Shown here in pieces: positions 36,485 to 45,789 of a DNA stretch of 64,000 nt (its first letter is position 1; every line of letters begins with the position of its first letter). Source of the stretch: Acrocarpospora catenulata. GTDB lineage: Bacteria > Actinomycetota > Actinomycetes > Streptosporangiales > Streptosporangiaceae. Where the stretch lies: positions 230,833 to 294,832 of the forward strand of contig NZ_JAHCST010000004.1 of the NCBI RefSeq assembly GCF_018476525.1, in the 5' to 3' direction. A program made the position numbers and the translations under genes. The notes beneath the pieces were generated by a model. It did no database searches, was not told the origin of the DNA, and worked only from the letters and a program-made list of their open reading frames with translations.

Positions 36485-37695
36485 TTGAACATCAGCTTGT
36501 AGCCGTCCCTGCGCAGCGCCCCGAGCACCTCGTCGCAGTGGGTCGGACCGCGGGTCTCCAGTTGGAGCAGCACCTCGGCCTCGTCCAGCGGCAGCCGGGA
36601 GCCGACCCGCTCGTGCACCACGTCCAGCACGTTGGCACGCAGCTCGGCCAGGCGTCCCAGCAGCGCGGCCAGCGCGCCCGGCCGGTCGCTGAGCCGGATC
36701 CGGAACGCCAGGTACCGCCCGGAGGCGGCCAGGCCGTGCCGGAGCAGCTTGGCCAGCAGCAGCGGGTCGATGTTGCCGCCGGAGAGCACCGCCACCACCG
36801 GGGCCTCGAAGGCGTGCGGCTGGTCCAGCAGGGCGGCCACCCCGGCCACCCCGGCCGGCTCCACCACGATCTTCGCCCGCTCCAGGCAGAGCAGCAGCGC
36901 CCGGGAGAGCGACTCCTCCGAGACCGTGACCACCTGGTCCACCAGGTAGTGGATCAGCTCGAACGGCAGGTCCCCCGGCCGCCCGACCGCGATGCCGTCG
37001 GCCATCGTGAAGGCCGGTTCGACCATCACCGGATGCCCGGCGGCCAGCGACTCGGGGTAGGCGGCGGCCCGCTCGGCCTGCACCCCGACGATGCGCACCC
37101 CGGGCCGCAGCTGCTTGACCGCCAGCGCGACCCCGGCGGCCAGGCCGCCGCCACCGATGGCCAGCACGATGGTGCCGGTCTCCGGGAGCTGCTCCAGGAT
37201 CTCCAGGCCCACCGTGCCCTGGCCGGCGATCACGTCCGGATGGTCGAACGGGTGGATGAAGATCGCGCCGGTCTCGGCCGCGTGCGCCTTGGCGGCCTGG
37301 AGCGCGGCGTCCACGGTGTGCCCGGCGAAGATCACGTCGGCGCCGTAGCCCCGGGTGGCCTCGACCTTGGGCAGCGGGGCACCCTCCGGCATGTAGACCG
37401 TGGACTTGGCGCCCAGCAGTCCCGAGCCGAAGGCCACCCCCTGGGCGTGGTTGCCCGCGCTGGCCGCGACCACGCCGCGGGCGCGTTCCTCGTCGGTCAG
37501 CCGGGCGATCCGCACGTACGCGCCGCGGACCTTGAACGACCCGGCACGCTGGAGGTTCTCGCACTTGAGGTAGATCGGGCCACCGACAATCTCCGACAGC
37601 ACCCGGGAGCGCACGACCGGCGTCTGCACGGTCACCCCGGTCAGTAACCTGCGCGCGGCGACAACGTCCTCGTACGTCACCTGGGGAACAACCAT
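36481..37695 (-). CDS. ilvA: threonine ammonia-lyase
   Basis: 404 residues. PLP fold type II: lysine in LQRAGSFKVRGAYVRIARL, the phosphate loop region AIGGGGLAAG, and SAGNHAQGVA. A C-terminal ACT-like domain (IRLSDRPGALAALLGRLAEL) fits the 400-residue catabolic/biosynthetic hybrid form common in actinobacteria. It makes 2-oxobutanoate for isoleucine. Its stop and that of the convergent M1 gene share a CTAG. Confidence 0.94.
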   Translation of the reverse strand: MVVPQVTYEDVVAARRLLTGVTVQTPVVRSRVLSEIVGGPIYLKCENLQRAGSFKVRGAYVRIARLTDEERARGVVAASAGNHAQGVAFGSGLLGAKSTVYMPEGAPLPKVEATRGYGADVIFAGHTVDAALQAAKAHAAETGAIFIHPFDHPDVIAGQGTVGLEILEQLPETGTIVLAIGGGGLAAGVALAVKQLRPGVRIVGVQAERAAAYPESLAAGHPVMVEPAFTMADGIAVGRPGDLPFELIHYLVDQVVTVSEESLSRALLLCLERAKIVVEPAGVAGVAALLDQPHAFEAPVVAVLSGGNIDPLLLAKLLRHGLAASGRYLAFRIRLSDRPGALAALLGRLAELRANVLDVVHERVGSRLPLDEAEVLLQLETRGPTHCDEVLGALRRDGYKLMFN

Positions 37696-37715
37696 GGCTC
37701 CATCTTCCCAGGTCC

Positions 37716-38891
37716 TCAGGTGGCGGTGGAGAACACCAGGACGCAGGCGGTGAAGCCGTGCACGTGGTTGTGGCCCCCCACCGGGCCCACCTCGCCGGCC
37801 GCGAAGAAACCCGCCACCCCGATCGGGCCGAGCGTGTCGCGCAGGGCCAGCGCGTCGTGGTCGGGGGTGCCGAACATGGCCGAGCCCCGGCCGTTGCAGG
37901 AGAACAGCAGCGCGCCGTGGGCCCGGCCGCCCTCCTCCACGTGGGCGTCCAGCAGCTCGTACAGGTCCTCGTCGGCGGTCTCGGCGTCGCGGACCTGGAA
38001 GCGCACGGTACGGCCGACCTCCACCACGTCGCCGATGGCCACCGCCTCCCGCTCCGGGTCGATGCCGAGCACGCCCCTGATCAGGAAGTCGCCGCGTTCG
38101 TGGCGTTCGGCGTACTCGTTCATGGCGATGCCGATCTGCAGCCCGGCGGCGACCAGCTCGCGGTCCTCCTCGTTGAGCGCGCTGACGATGTCCTCCAGCC
38201 GGGCCAGGGCGGGCTGCCCGGCCAGCTCAAGCAGCAGGTTGTCCTCGGCGCGGGTGACCACCATGGTCGGGCCGATCGGGCGGCAGCCCTGGCTGACCAC
38301 GGTGCTGACCTGGAGCGGGCCGCTGATCATGACGCCGATGGCGCCCTCGGTGTAGACCTCGCCGTCGGCGAAGAGCCGGACCGAGCCGCGGCCCTGCAGG
38401 CCGTTGGCCAGGCCGCCGATGATCGGCAGGTTGCCGAGCACCTCCCCCGAATGCTCCACGAAGGCGTCGGTGGGGAAGCTGTACGGATCGGCCAGCATGA
38501 TCGCCACCTGGTCGTCCGCCTCCCGCTCCGGCAGGCCGACCACCACGAACCGGTCCTCGGCCCGCAGCGACTCCAGCGCGAACGTCTTGACCCGGGCGTC
38601 GCCAAGCGAGGCCGCCCAGGCGCTCACCGCGGGGGTCAGTTCGATCCCCTGCGCGTCACCGATCACGCCGGTGGCGCTGCATCCGATCACCGCCGCGTCC
38701 CCGGCCAGTTCCATCGCCCGCCGCCCGGCCCGGGCGACGTCCTCGCCGTCCTCACCGCAGATGAAGAAGCAGACCAGATCCGCCGGTCCGGACAGACCGG
38801 ACAGGGCGCGCCGGATGGCGGACTCCGCACTCTCCACCAGGTTGGGCCCGACGGCGAGCCCGTCGGCGAACCGGCTCGTCATGACCGCCAT
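37716..38891 (-). CDS. FIST-domain signal protein
   Basis: 391 residues. The FIST N domain (ADLVCFFICGEDGEDVARAG, AAVIGCSATGVIGDAQGIEL) and FIST C domain (LLFSCNGRGSAMFGTPDHDA, GFFAAGEVGPVGGHNHVHGF) are both clear. FIST modules are thought to bind small ligands such as amino acids and are often fused or linked to sensory proteins; here the protein stands alone. AGGGGG precedes ATG 38891. No signal peptide. Confidence 0.9.
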   Translation of the reverse strand: MAVMTSRFADGLAVGPNLVESAESAIRRALSGLSGPADLVCFFICGEDGEDVARAGRRAMELAGDAAVIGCSATGVIGDAQGIELTPAVSAWAASLGDARVKTFALESLRAEDRFVVVGLPEREADDQVAIMLADPYSFPTDAFVEHSGEVLGNLPIIGGLANGLQGRGSVRLFADGEVYTEGAIGVMISGPLQVSTVVSQGCRPIGPTMVVTRAEDNLLLELAGQPALARLEDIVSALNEEDRELVAAGLQIGIAMNEYAERHERGDFLIRGVLGIDPEREAVAIGDVVEVGRTVRFQVRDAETADEDLYELLDAHVEEGGRAHGALLFSCNGRGSAMFGTPDHDALALRDTLGPIGVAGFFAAGEVGPVGGHNHVHGFTACVLVFSTAT

Positions 38892-39069
38892 CGCTCGCCC
38901 CCTCTACATACGGATAAATCCTGCTATCTCTGGTCGATGCATTTCATAGCTCTCATGCCCGATTCTCCCCAATCCATCGGAGGGAAACGCTCCCCATTCG
39001 TCACTGAATGGTCAAGATCCGCATGTCAATCAGATGCGGGTGTTGCGTCCGCGACGTAGGCTCAATCCC

Positions 39070-40473
39070 GTGCACAAATCGCCCGCACCTGCTCCGTCTC
39101 CCAGCACTCTTCGTGAACTACGCGAGAGTGGACATGTTCACCGGTCGGTAAAGGCCGAGATCCGGGCGAACCTGCTGGCCCGGCTGCGCACCGGCGAGAC
39201 CAGGTTCCCGGGCATCGTCGGGTTCGACGAAACCGTGCTGCCGCACCTGGAACGCGCCCTCATCGCCGGTCACGACCTGGTGCTGCTCGGCGAGCGCGGC
39301 CAGGGCAAGACCCGGCTGATCCGCACCGTGATCGGGCTGCTCGACGAGTGGACCCCGGTGATCCAGGGCTGCGAGATCAACGACCATCCGTTTGCGCCGG
39401 TCTGCGCCCGCTGCCGCGGCCTGGCCGAGGACGAGATCAAGGTCGTCTGGAAGCACCGCACCGAGCGGTACGGCGAGAAGCTGGCCACCCCGGACACCTC
39501 GGTGGGCGACCTGATCGGCGACGTGGACCCCATCAAACTCGCCGAAGGGCGGACCCTGGGCGACCCCGAGACCGTGCACTACGGCCTGGTGCCGCGCACC
39601 AACCGAGGCGTGTTCTCCGTCAACGAACTGCCCGACCTGGCGGAACGCATCCAGGTCGCGCTCCTGAACGTGCTGGAGGAGCGCGACATCCAGGTCCGCG
39701 GCTACACGCTGCGGCTGCCGCTGGACATCCTGCTGATCGCCAGCGCCAACCCGGAGGACTACACCAACCGGGGCCGGATCATCACCCCGCTCAAGGACCG
39801 GTTCGGCGCGGAGGTCCGCACCCACTACCCCAGCAGCATCGAGGACGAACTGGCCCTGATCCGCCAGGAGGTCATCCCCGACATCGGCGCCGACGTGCCC
39901 GAGCACCTGGTCGAGGTGATCGCCAGGTTCACCCGGCTGGTCCGCGACTCCACCGCGGTGGACACCCGGTCCGGCGTCTCCGCCCGCTTCTCCATCGCCG
40001 CCGCCGAGACCGCCGCCGCGTCGGCGGTGCGCCGGGCCGCGCTGACCGGCGAGGAGCGCCCGGTGGCCCGGGTCTGCGACCTGCCCGGCGTGGTCTACAC
40101 GCTGCGCGGCAAGGTGGAGTTCGAGGTCAGCGAGGAGGGCCGGGAGGTGGAGGTGCTGGCGCACCTGCTCCGCCGGGCCACCGCGGAGACCTTCCGGTCC
40201 ACCCTGGGCGGCCTGGAGCTGGGCGCGCTGCTGGACAAGTTCGCCGAGGGCGCCCAGATCGAGTCCGGCGAGCTGGTCTCGGCCACCGAACTGCTGCGCC
40301 GGATCGGCCCGGTGGACGGCCTGGCCAAGATCATGTCCCGGCTGGGCATGGGCGAGGGCGACGAGTCCCCCGGCCACGCCGCCGCCGCCCTGGAGTTCGC
40401 GCTGGAGGGCCTGTACCTGATGCGCCGCCTCTCCAAGGACGACGTCGCGGGGGGTTCGGTCTACCGGACATGA
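39070..40473 (+). CDS. MoxR-type AAA+ ATPase
   Basis: 467 residues. AAA+ core of the MoxR/ChlI class: Walker A in LLGERGQGKTRLIRTV, Walker B region in GVFSVNELPDLAERIQVALL, sensor 1 in LLIASANPEDYTNRGRI. A Cys cluster (CEINDHPFAPVCARCRG) is unusual and may bind metal. GTG 39070 is chosen; TAGGCT lies seven bases before it, so the mRNA may be leaderless. The gene overlaps the VWA gene by ATGA; MoxR-VWA pairs act as metal-inserting or protein-remodelling chaperones. Confidence 0.88.
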   Translation: MHKSPAPAPSPSTLRELRESGHVHRSVKAEIRANLLARLRTGETRFPGIVGFDETVLPHLERALIAGHDLVLLGERGQGKTRLIRTVIGLLDEWTPVIQGCEINDHPFAPVCARCRGLAEDEIKVVWKHRTERYGEKLATPDTSVGDLIGDVDPIKLAEGRTLGDPETVHYGLVPRTNRGVFSVNELPDLAERIQVALLNVLEERDIQVRGYTLRLPLDILLIASANPEDYTNRGRIITPLKDRFGAEVRTHYPSSIEDELALIRQEVIPDIGADVPEHLVEVIARFTRLVRDSTAVDTRSGVSARFSIAAAETAAASAVRRAALTGEERPVARVCDLPGVVYTLRGKVEFEVSEEGREVEVLAHLLRRATAETFRSTLGGLELGALLDKFAEGAQIESGELVSATELLRRIGPVDGLAKIMSRLGMGEGDESPGHAAAALEFALEGLYLMRRLSKDDVAGGSVYRT

Positions 40474-42419
40474 CCAGCTACCGCTACGGCGAATACCAGG
40501 ACGGCCCCGACCCGCTCGCGCCCCCGTACGACGTGCGCGCCGCGCTGGACGAGATGGGCGACGCCATTCTGTCCGGTTCCACCCCCCTGGACGCCCTGCG
40601 CGATCTGTTCAAACGCGGCCTGCCCGACGCCCAGGACCGGCGCGGCCTGGACGACCTGCTCCGCCAGGTACGCGAGCGCCGCCGCCGGTTGCGGGAGAAC
40701 ACCCGGCTGGACGGCACCCTGGAGCGGGCCCGCGCCCTGCTGGACAAGGCCATCGGCCAGGAGCGCGCCCAGCTCTTCCCCGACCCCTCCGACGACGCCC
40801 GGTTCCGCGAGGCCCAGCTGGACGCGCTGCCGGCCGACACCGCCAGGGCCATCCAGGAGCTGGACTCCTACGACTGGCGCTCGGCCGCCGCCCGGCAGAC
40901 CTTCGAGGAGCTGCGCGACCTGCTCCGCCGGGAGATCCTGGACAGCCAGTTCCGGGGCATGCGGGACGCGCTGGCCAACCCCGACCCGGCCGCCATGGAA
41001 CGGGTCCGGCAGATGATGGCGGACCTGAACGACATGCTGGACCGGGACGCCCGGGGCGAGCACACCCAGCAGGATTTCGACGACTTCATGCGGAAATACG
41101 GGGATATGTTTCCCGAGAATCCGCGGAACCTCGAAGAGCTGGTGGACCAGCTCGCCCGGCGGGCCGCCGCCGCCCAGCGGCTGCTGGCCTCGCTCACCCC
41201 GCAGCAGCGCGAGGAGCTGGCCGGGCTGATCGGGCAGACGCTGGAGCAGGCCGGTCTCGCCGAGCAGATGCGCCGCCTCGGCGACGCCCTCTACGCCCGC
41301 CGCCCCGACCTGTCCTGGAGCTCCCCCGAGCGGGTGAGCGGCGAGGACCCGATGGGCATGGGCGACGCGGTGAGCTCCCTGCAGGAGCTGGCCGACCTGA
41401 GCGAACTGGAGGCCGCCCTCCGCCAGGACTACCCGGGCGCCCGCCTGGACGACATCGACGAGGCCGCGGTACGGCGGGCCCTCGGCCGCTCCGGCGTCGA
41501 CGACCTGGCCGCGCTCCGCCGCATCGAACGGGAGCTGGAAGCCCAGGGCTACCTCCGGCGCCACCGGGGCAAACTCGAACTCACCCCCAAGGCCGTACGG
41601 CGCCTGGGCGAGACAGCGCTCCGCCGGGTCTTCGCCTCCCTGGACTCCAGCCGCCGCGGCGACCACGACCAGCGGGACGCGGGGGCGGCGGGGGAGCTCA
41701 CCGGGGCCTCCCGGCCCTGGCGGTTCGGGGACGAGCAGCCCATCGACGTGGTCCGTACCGTGATCAACGGGGTACGGCGGGGCGGCGACGGCGGCCGGGT
41801 CCGGCTCTCGGTGGACGACTTCGAGGTGGCCGAGACCGAGCGCCGCACCGCCGCCGCGGTCTGCCTGCTGGTGGACCTGTCGTACTCGATGGCCCTGCGC
41901 GGCACCTGGGCGGCGGCCAAGCAGACCGCGCTCGCCCTCCAGGCCCTGGTGGCCGGCAAGTTCCCGCAGGACGCGGTGCAGATCATCGGCTTCTCCAACT
42001 ACGCCAGGGTGCTCCAGCCGGACGAGCTGGCCGGGCTGGAGTGGGACATGGTGCAGGGCACCAACCTGCACCACGCGCTGCTCATCGCCGGGCGGCACCT
42101 GGACCGGCACCCGGACTTCGAGCCGGTGGTGCTGGTGGTCACCGACGGGGAGCCGACCGCGCACCTGATGCGCAACGGGGTGCCCCGGTTCGAGTGGCCG
42201 CCCTCCCGGGAGACCCTGGAGCTCACCCTGGCCGAGGTGGACAAGATGACCCGGCGCCGGGCCACCATGAACGTCTTCATGCTCGCCGCCGACGACCGGC
42301 TCCGCGACTTCGTCAACGAACTGGCCCGGCGCAACGGCGGCCGGGTCTTCGCCCCCGACCCGGACCGGCTGGGCGAGTACGTGGTGAACGACTTCCTCCG
42401 GGCCCGCCGCCGGACCTAA
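40470..42419 (+). CDS. VWA-domain partner of the MoxR ATPase
   Basis: 649 residues, cytoplasmic. A long helical N-terminal part (ALDEMGDAILSGSTPLDALR; RLLASLTPQQREELAGLIGQ) and a C-terminal VWA domain with MIDAS DLSYSMA (about residue 470), VQIIGFSNYA and VVTDGEPTAH. Partnering with the upstream AAA+ protein is implied by the ATGA overlap. The client is unknown. Confidence 0.9.
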   Translation: MTSYRYGEYQDGPDPLAPPYDVRAALDEMGDAILSGSTPLDALRDLFKRGLPDAQDRRGLDDLLRQVRERRRRLRENTRLDGTLERARALLDKAIGQERAQLFPDPSDDARFREAQLDALPADTARAIQELDSYDWRSAAARQTFEELRDLLRREILDSQFRGMRDALANPDPAAMERVRQMMADLNDMLDRDARGEHTQQDFDDFMRKYGDMFPENPRNLEELVDQLARRAAAAQRLLASLTPQQREELAGLIGQTLEQAGLAEQMRRLGDALYARRPDLSWSSPERVSGEDPMGMGDAVSSLQELADLSELEAALRQDYPGARLDDIDEAAVRRALGRSGVDDLAALRRIERELEAQGYLRRHRGKLELTPKAVRRLGETALRRVFASLDSSRRGDHDQRDAGAAGELTGASRPWRFGDEQPIDVVRTVINGVRRGGDGGRVRLSVDDFEVAETERRTAAAVCLLVDLSYSMALRGTWAAAKQTALALQALVAGKFPQDAVQIIGFSNYARVLQPDELAGLEWDMVQGTNLHHALLIAGRHLDRHPDFEPVVLVVTDGEPTAHLMRNGVPRFEWPPSRETLELTLAEVDKMTRRRATMNVFMLAADDRLRDFVNELARRNGGRVFAPDPDRLGEYVVNDFLRARRRT

Positions 42420-42440
42420 CCGTAAAGTCAGCCTTACTAA

Positions 42441-42466
42441 CCGTCAGGCGTAGACAAGCCTGACGG
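42441..42466. terminator. inverted repeat after the VWA gene
   Basis: A 9-bp perfect stem CCGTCAGGC with an 8-nt loop, 22 bp after the stop. There is no U run, so it is a weak or factor-assisted terminator at best. A second small hairpin (GAGGGT...ACCCTC) follows at about 42481. Confidence 0.45.
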
Positions 42467-42569
42467 AACTCTCACAACCGAGGGTTCAAATACCCTCATA
42501 AGGTTCGGTCACAGCGTGTCCCGGCGACCTGTCGGAGCGTCGGCGGGGCCATCTCCCCTGGAGCCGAAC

Positions 42570-42806
42570 ATGTTCTACACAGCGATCATTCTGGTCAGCC
42601 TGCTGATGGTACTGATGGCGATCAGCGCCTTCATCCTCGTAGTCCACAGCATCCGCCGGGAGGACCGCCGGCGCTCCCTGACCCACAACCCGCGCGGACC
42701 TCTCGCCTACGGCACCCGTCGGATGCTCGGCTTCAGCGTGGACCACTCCGGCTGCGAGGCGCGCCCGGACCACGCCTGCCCGGCCTGCCTGGAACTGACG
42801 GTCTGA
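42570..42806 (+). CDS. small membrane protein, Cys-containing tail
   Basis: 78 residues from ATG 42570 (GGAG upstream; a GTG at 42516 would add 18). One transmembrane helix (FYTAIILVSLLMVLMAISAF, about residues 2-28), a basic stretch, and a tail with CEARPDHACPACLELTV (three Cys), which could bind metal. Not recognised. Confidence 0.55.
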   Translation: MFYTAIILVSLLMVLMAISAFILVVHSIRREDRRRSLTHNPRGPLAYGTRRMLGFSVDHSGCEARPDHACPACLELTV

Positions 42807-42889
42807 CGAACCGGCAGGGTTCCGTACGCCTGACGGGAGCCGCACGGAATCCAAGCCGGACAGTTATCGAGGACGGGCGACCTTCGCCG

Positions 42890-42928
42890 GAGCCAAGCAG
42901 CCGAGCCAAGCAGACGAGCCAAGCAGCC
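42890..42928. repeat. three tandem 13-bp repeats
   Basis: GAGCCAAGCAGCC, GAGCCAAGCAGAC and GAGCCAAGCAGCC stand head to tail in the 168-bp gap before the DUF2269 gene. A simple slippage-type repeat; a regulatory role is possible but not shown. Confidence 0.8.
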
Positions 42929-42974
42929 GGGGTGAAGCTGCCGGAGTGATCCAACAGGCGATACCCTCGGGCGC

Positions 42975-43409
42975 ATGTCGTTCTCCGACAAAGTGCTGCT
43001 CTGGCTGCACATAGGCTTCGCGATCTTCGCCATCGGCCCGCTCACGGCCGTGACCAGCTACATTCCCCGATACATCCGGGCGCGCGACCTCAACGTGCTC
43101 CGCTTCCTGAAGCGGGCGGGCCGCCTGTTCGGGGCGCTGACGCTGCTGGTCTTCCTGTTCGGCGCCGTACTCGGCGGTAGCGCCCTGGGCCAGGTCTACC
43201 TGACGGTCTCGATGACGCTGTTCATCGTGGCCGTGCTGCTACTGGTGATCATCGACCGGGATCTGAGCAAGGCCATCCGGGTTCTCGGCAACGACAACCC
43301 GGATGACGACGCGAAGGCCCAGACCGCGCGGATCGCCGCCCTGGGCGGGGTCACCGCGCTGATCTGGCTGGTGATCCTGTTCCTGATGGTCTTCTACCAG
43401 CCGAGCTAA
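42975..43409 (+). CDS. DUF2269-like integral membrane protein
   Basis: 144 residues with four transmembrane helices (VLLWLHIGFAIFAIGPLTAV, LFGALTLLVFLFGAVLGGSA, SMTLFIVAVLLLVIID, ALIWLVILFLMVFYQ). It resembles DUF2269/conserved small polytopic proteins with a histidine in helix 1. Function unknown. It is convergent with the cystathionine gamma-synthase gene (4-bp overlap). Confidence 0.8.
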   Translation: MSFSDKVLLWLHIGFAIFAIGPLTAVTSYIPRYIRARDLNVLRFLKRAGRLFGALTLLVFLFGAVLGGSALGQVYLTVSMTLFIVAVLLLVIIDRDLSKAIRVLGNDNPDDDAKAQTARIAALGGVTALIWLVILFLMVFYQPS

Positions 43410-44545
43410 CCCAGAGCCTGGGTCAGGTCGGCGAGCAGGTCGTCCACGGTCTCGATGCCGACCGAGAGGCGTACCAGGTCGGCGGGGACCTCCAGCGGCG
43501 AGCCCGCGGCCGAGGCGTGGGTCATGCGGCCGGGGTGCTCGATCAGGGACTCCACCCCGCCGAGGGACTCGCCCAGCGTGAACAGCTTCGCCCGGTTGCA
43601 GACCGCCACGGCGGCCTCCTCGCCTCCGGCCACCCGGAACGACACCATGCCGCCGAACCGCCGCATCTGCTTGGCGGCCACCTCGTGCCCGGGATGCCTC
43701 GGGAGCCCCGGGTAGAGCACCTGGGTCACCTTCGGGTGGGCCAGCAGCAGCTCGGCCACCCGCTCGGCGTTGTCGCAGTGCTTGTCCATCCTGACTGCCA
43801 GGGTCTTCAGCCCGCGCAGCGTGAGCCAGGCGTCGAAGGGCCCGGCCACCGCGCCCATCGCGTTCTGGTGGTAGGCCAGCCGCTCCCCCAGCTCCGCCGA
43901 CCGGGCCACCAGTGCGCCCCCGACCACGTCGGAGTGCCCACCCACGTACTTGGTGGTGGAGTGCACCACCACATCGGCCCCGAGCCCCAACGGCTGCTGC
44001 AGGTACGGCGAGGCGAAGGTGTTGTCCACCACCAGCAGCGCCCCCGCCTCGTGCGCCACCGAGGCCAGCGCGGTGATGTCGGCGATCCCCAGCAGCGGAT
44101 TGGTGGGCGTCTCCACCCAGATCACCCGCGTCTCCGGCCGCACGGCCGCCCGCACCGCGTCCACGTCGTGCAACGGAACCGGCTGGTAGGCCAGCCCCCA
44201 CGCCTCCAGCACCCGGGCGAAGAGCCGGTACGTGCCGCCATAGGCGTCATTGGGAATCAACACGTGGTCACCGGGACGGCACACCGCCCGGAGCAGCGTG
44301 TCCTCAGCCGCCAGCCCAGAAGCGAACGCCAGCCCGCGAACGCCCCCCTCAACGGCGGCCAGCGCCTCCTCCAACGCGGTCCTGGTCGGGTTGGCCGACC
44401 GGCTGTACTCATAACCGGCCCGCAGCCCACCCACGCCGTCCTGCTTGTAGGTGGACACGGCGTAGATAGGTGGGACGACGGCCCCGGTCGTGGGATCGGC
44501 GTCCTGGCCCGCGTGAATGGCCAGGGTCTCAAAGCCTTCAGTCAT
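43406..44545 (-). CDS. metB: cystathionine gamma-synthase / gamma-lyase
   Basis: 379 residues, PLP fold type I. Signature HSTTKYVGGHSDVVGGALVA with the PLP lysine, plus YEYSRSANPTRTALE and VVDNTFASPYLQQPLGLGAD. It either joins O-acyl-homoserine and cysteine or splits cystathionine. With the beta-synthase gene 1.2 kb away, the lyase direction (reverse transsulfuration feeding cysteine and mycothiol) is plausible. The specificity cannot be decided from sequence alone. Confidence 0.92.
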   Translation of the reverse strand: MTEGFETLAIHAGQDADPTTGAVVPPIYAVSTYKQDGVGGLRAGYEYSRSANPTRTALEEALAAVEGGVRGLAFASGLAAEDTLLRAVCRPGDHVLIPNDAYGGTYRLFARVLEAWGLAYQPVPLHDVDAVRAAVRPETRVIWVETPTNPLLGIADITALASVAHEAGALLVVDNTFASPYLQQPLGLGADVVVHSTTKYVGGHSDVVGGALVARSAELGERLAYHQNAMGAVAGPFDAWLTLRGLKTLAVRMDKHCDNAERVAELLLAHPKVTQVLYPGLPRHPGHEVAAKQMRRFGGMVSFRVAGGEEAAVAVCNRAKLFTLGESLGGVESLIEHPGRMTHASAAGSPLEVPADLVRLSVGIETVDDLLADLTQALG

Positions 44546-44644
44546 GTTCCTGAGGGTAGTGGGCCTGGCGAGCCGCGAATTCCACCGACTATCGGCCGAA
44601 TGGTCGATGCCGTTCTCTTAAGGGTGCCCCTACGCTCGGCGTTC

Positions 44645-45787
44645 GTGGGGGACACGTTCATCTCGTGGCTGCGGCGGCTCAGCGAGTTCGCCCTCCTTGG
44701 GCTGGTCGCCCTCATTCTGCTGCTGGACACCGTGTTCGCCATTCCACGGGGCGGTGTCCAGGCCGTGCTGACCCCGGCGGCCGGCCTGGTCGGGCTGGTG
44801 GCGGTACTGCTCCGCCGCCGGAGCCAGACCGCCGCGATGGTCACCGTTCTGGTGGCGTCTCTGCTGGTGACGGCGGTGGCGGCCAAGCAGTTCGACATTC
44901 CCGCCATGGCCGAGGGCGGGGCGCTGATGGTGCTGACCATCAGCGTGCTCCGCTGGGTGCGGCCCCTCGGCAAGGCGATCGCGCTGGCCGTGGCGGCCCT
45001 GATCACCCTGCAACTGGCCGCCGGGCTCCGGGTGCGCGGCTTCGCCGACCCCTTCGAGTTACTGTTCTTCGCCGGCTGGCTGACCGCCACCGCGATCGGC
45101 GGCTACCTGCGCCTGCAACGCGTCCGCCGGGAGGCCGCCGTGGAGGCGGTGCGCCGCGCCGAGCGCCTGGACCTGGCCCGCGAGCTGCACGACCTGGTCG
45201 CCCACCACATCACCGGCATCGTGGTCCAGGCCCAGGCCGCCCGCACGGTGGCCGAGATGCGCCCCGACGCCGTGCTGCCCGCGCTGGACGCCATCGCCAC
45301 CGCCGGGAGCGAGGCGCTCACCTCGATGCGCCGCCTGGTCGGCGTGCTCAGGGACGACACCGAGGCCTCCCGCAGCCCCGGGGTCACCCTCGCCGACCTT
45401 CGAGCCCTGGTCGAGCGGTTCTCGACACAGGGCCCGAAGGCCACCTTCGACATCGGCCACGGCGTCACCGACCTGGCGCTCCCGCCTGAGGTCCGCACCG
45501 CCCTGCACCGCGTACTCCAGGAGTCGCTCACCAACATCCGCCGCCACGCCCCCGGCGCGGCCTGGGTGGAGGCCACCCTCAGCGCCCCCACCGGCCGCAT
45601 CCGGCTCCGCGTCCGCAACCCCGGCTCCCCCAGCGACCCGGGCCTGTCCCGGCTGGGCGGCGGCTTCGGCCTGGTCGGCATGGCCGAACGGGTCCGCAGC
45701 CTGGGCGGCAGCCTGATCGCGGGCCCGGACGGCGACGGCGTCTGGGAGGTCACCGCCGACTTCCCGCTACCGGCCCGCCCGCAGTGA
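44645..45787 (+). CDS. sensor histidine kinase (HisKA_3 type), orphan
   Basis: 380 residues. About five transmembrane helices (FALLGLVALILLLDTVFAI; LVGLVAVLL; MVTVLVASLLVTAVAA; IALAVAALITLQLAAG; ELLFFAGWLTATAIGGY), a dimerisation helix with the phospho-His in LARELHDLVAHHITG, and a HATPase with LQESLTNIRRHA and GGFGLVGMAERV. GTG 44645 is chosen since TACGCT stands 8 bp ahead (leaderless); ATG 44600 is possible. No response regulator is adjacent, unusual for this family. A TTA codon is at 45059. Confidence 0.88.
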   Translation: MGDTFISWLRRLSEFALLGLVALILLLDTVFAIPRGGVQAVLTPAAGLVGLVAVLLRRRSQTAAMVTVLVASLLVTAVAAKQFDIPAMAEGGALMVLTISVLRWVRPLGKAIALAVAALITLQLAAGLRVRGFADPFELLFFAGWLTATAIGGYLRLQRVRREAAVEAVRRAERLDLARELHDLVAHHITGIVVQAQAARTVAEMRPDAVLPALDAIATAGSEALTSMRRLVGVLRDDTEASRSPGVTLADLRALVERFSTQGPKATFDIGHGVTDLALPPEVRTALHRVLQESLTNIRRHAPGAAWVEATLSAPTGRIRLRVRNPGSPSDPGLSRLGGGFGLVGMAERVRSLGGSLIAGPDGDGVWEVTADFPLPARPQ

Positions 45788-45789
45788 CC

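Noticed and set aside
42478..42500. T-arm-like string GAGGGTTCAAATACCCTC that looked like a tRNA piece
   Set aside because: No acceptor, D or anticodon arm can be folded around it; it is only a short hairpin after the MoxR-VWA operon.
44546..44644. Possible S-adenosylmethionine or B12 riboswitch upstream of metB
   Set aside because: The gap is too short and shows none of the conserved cores; no hairpin with a terminator was found.
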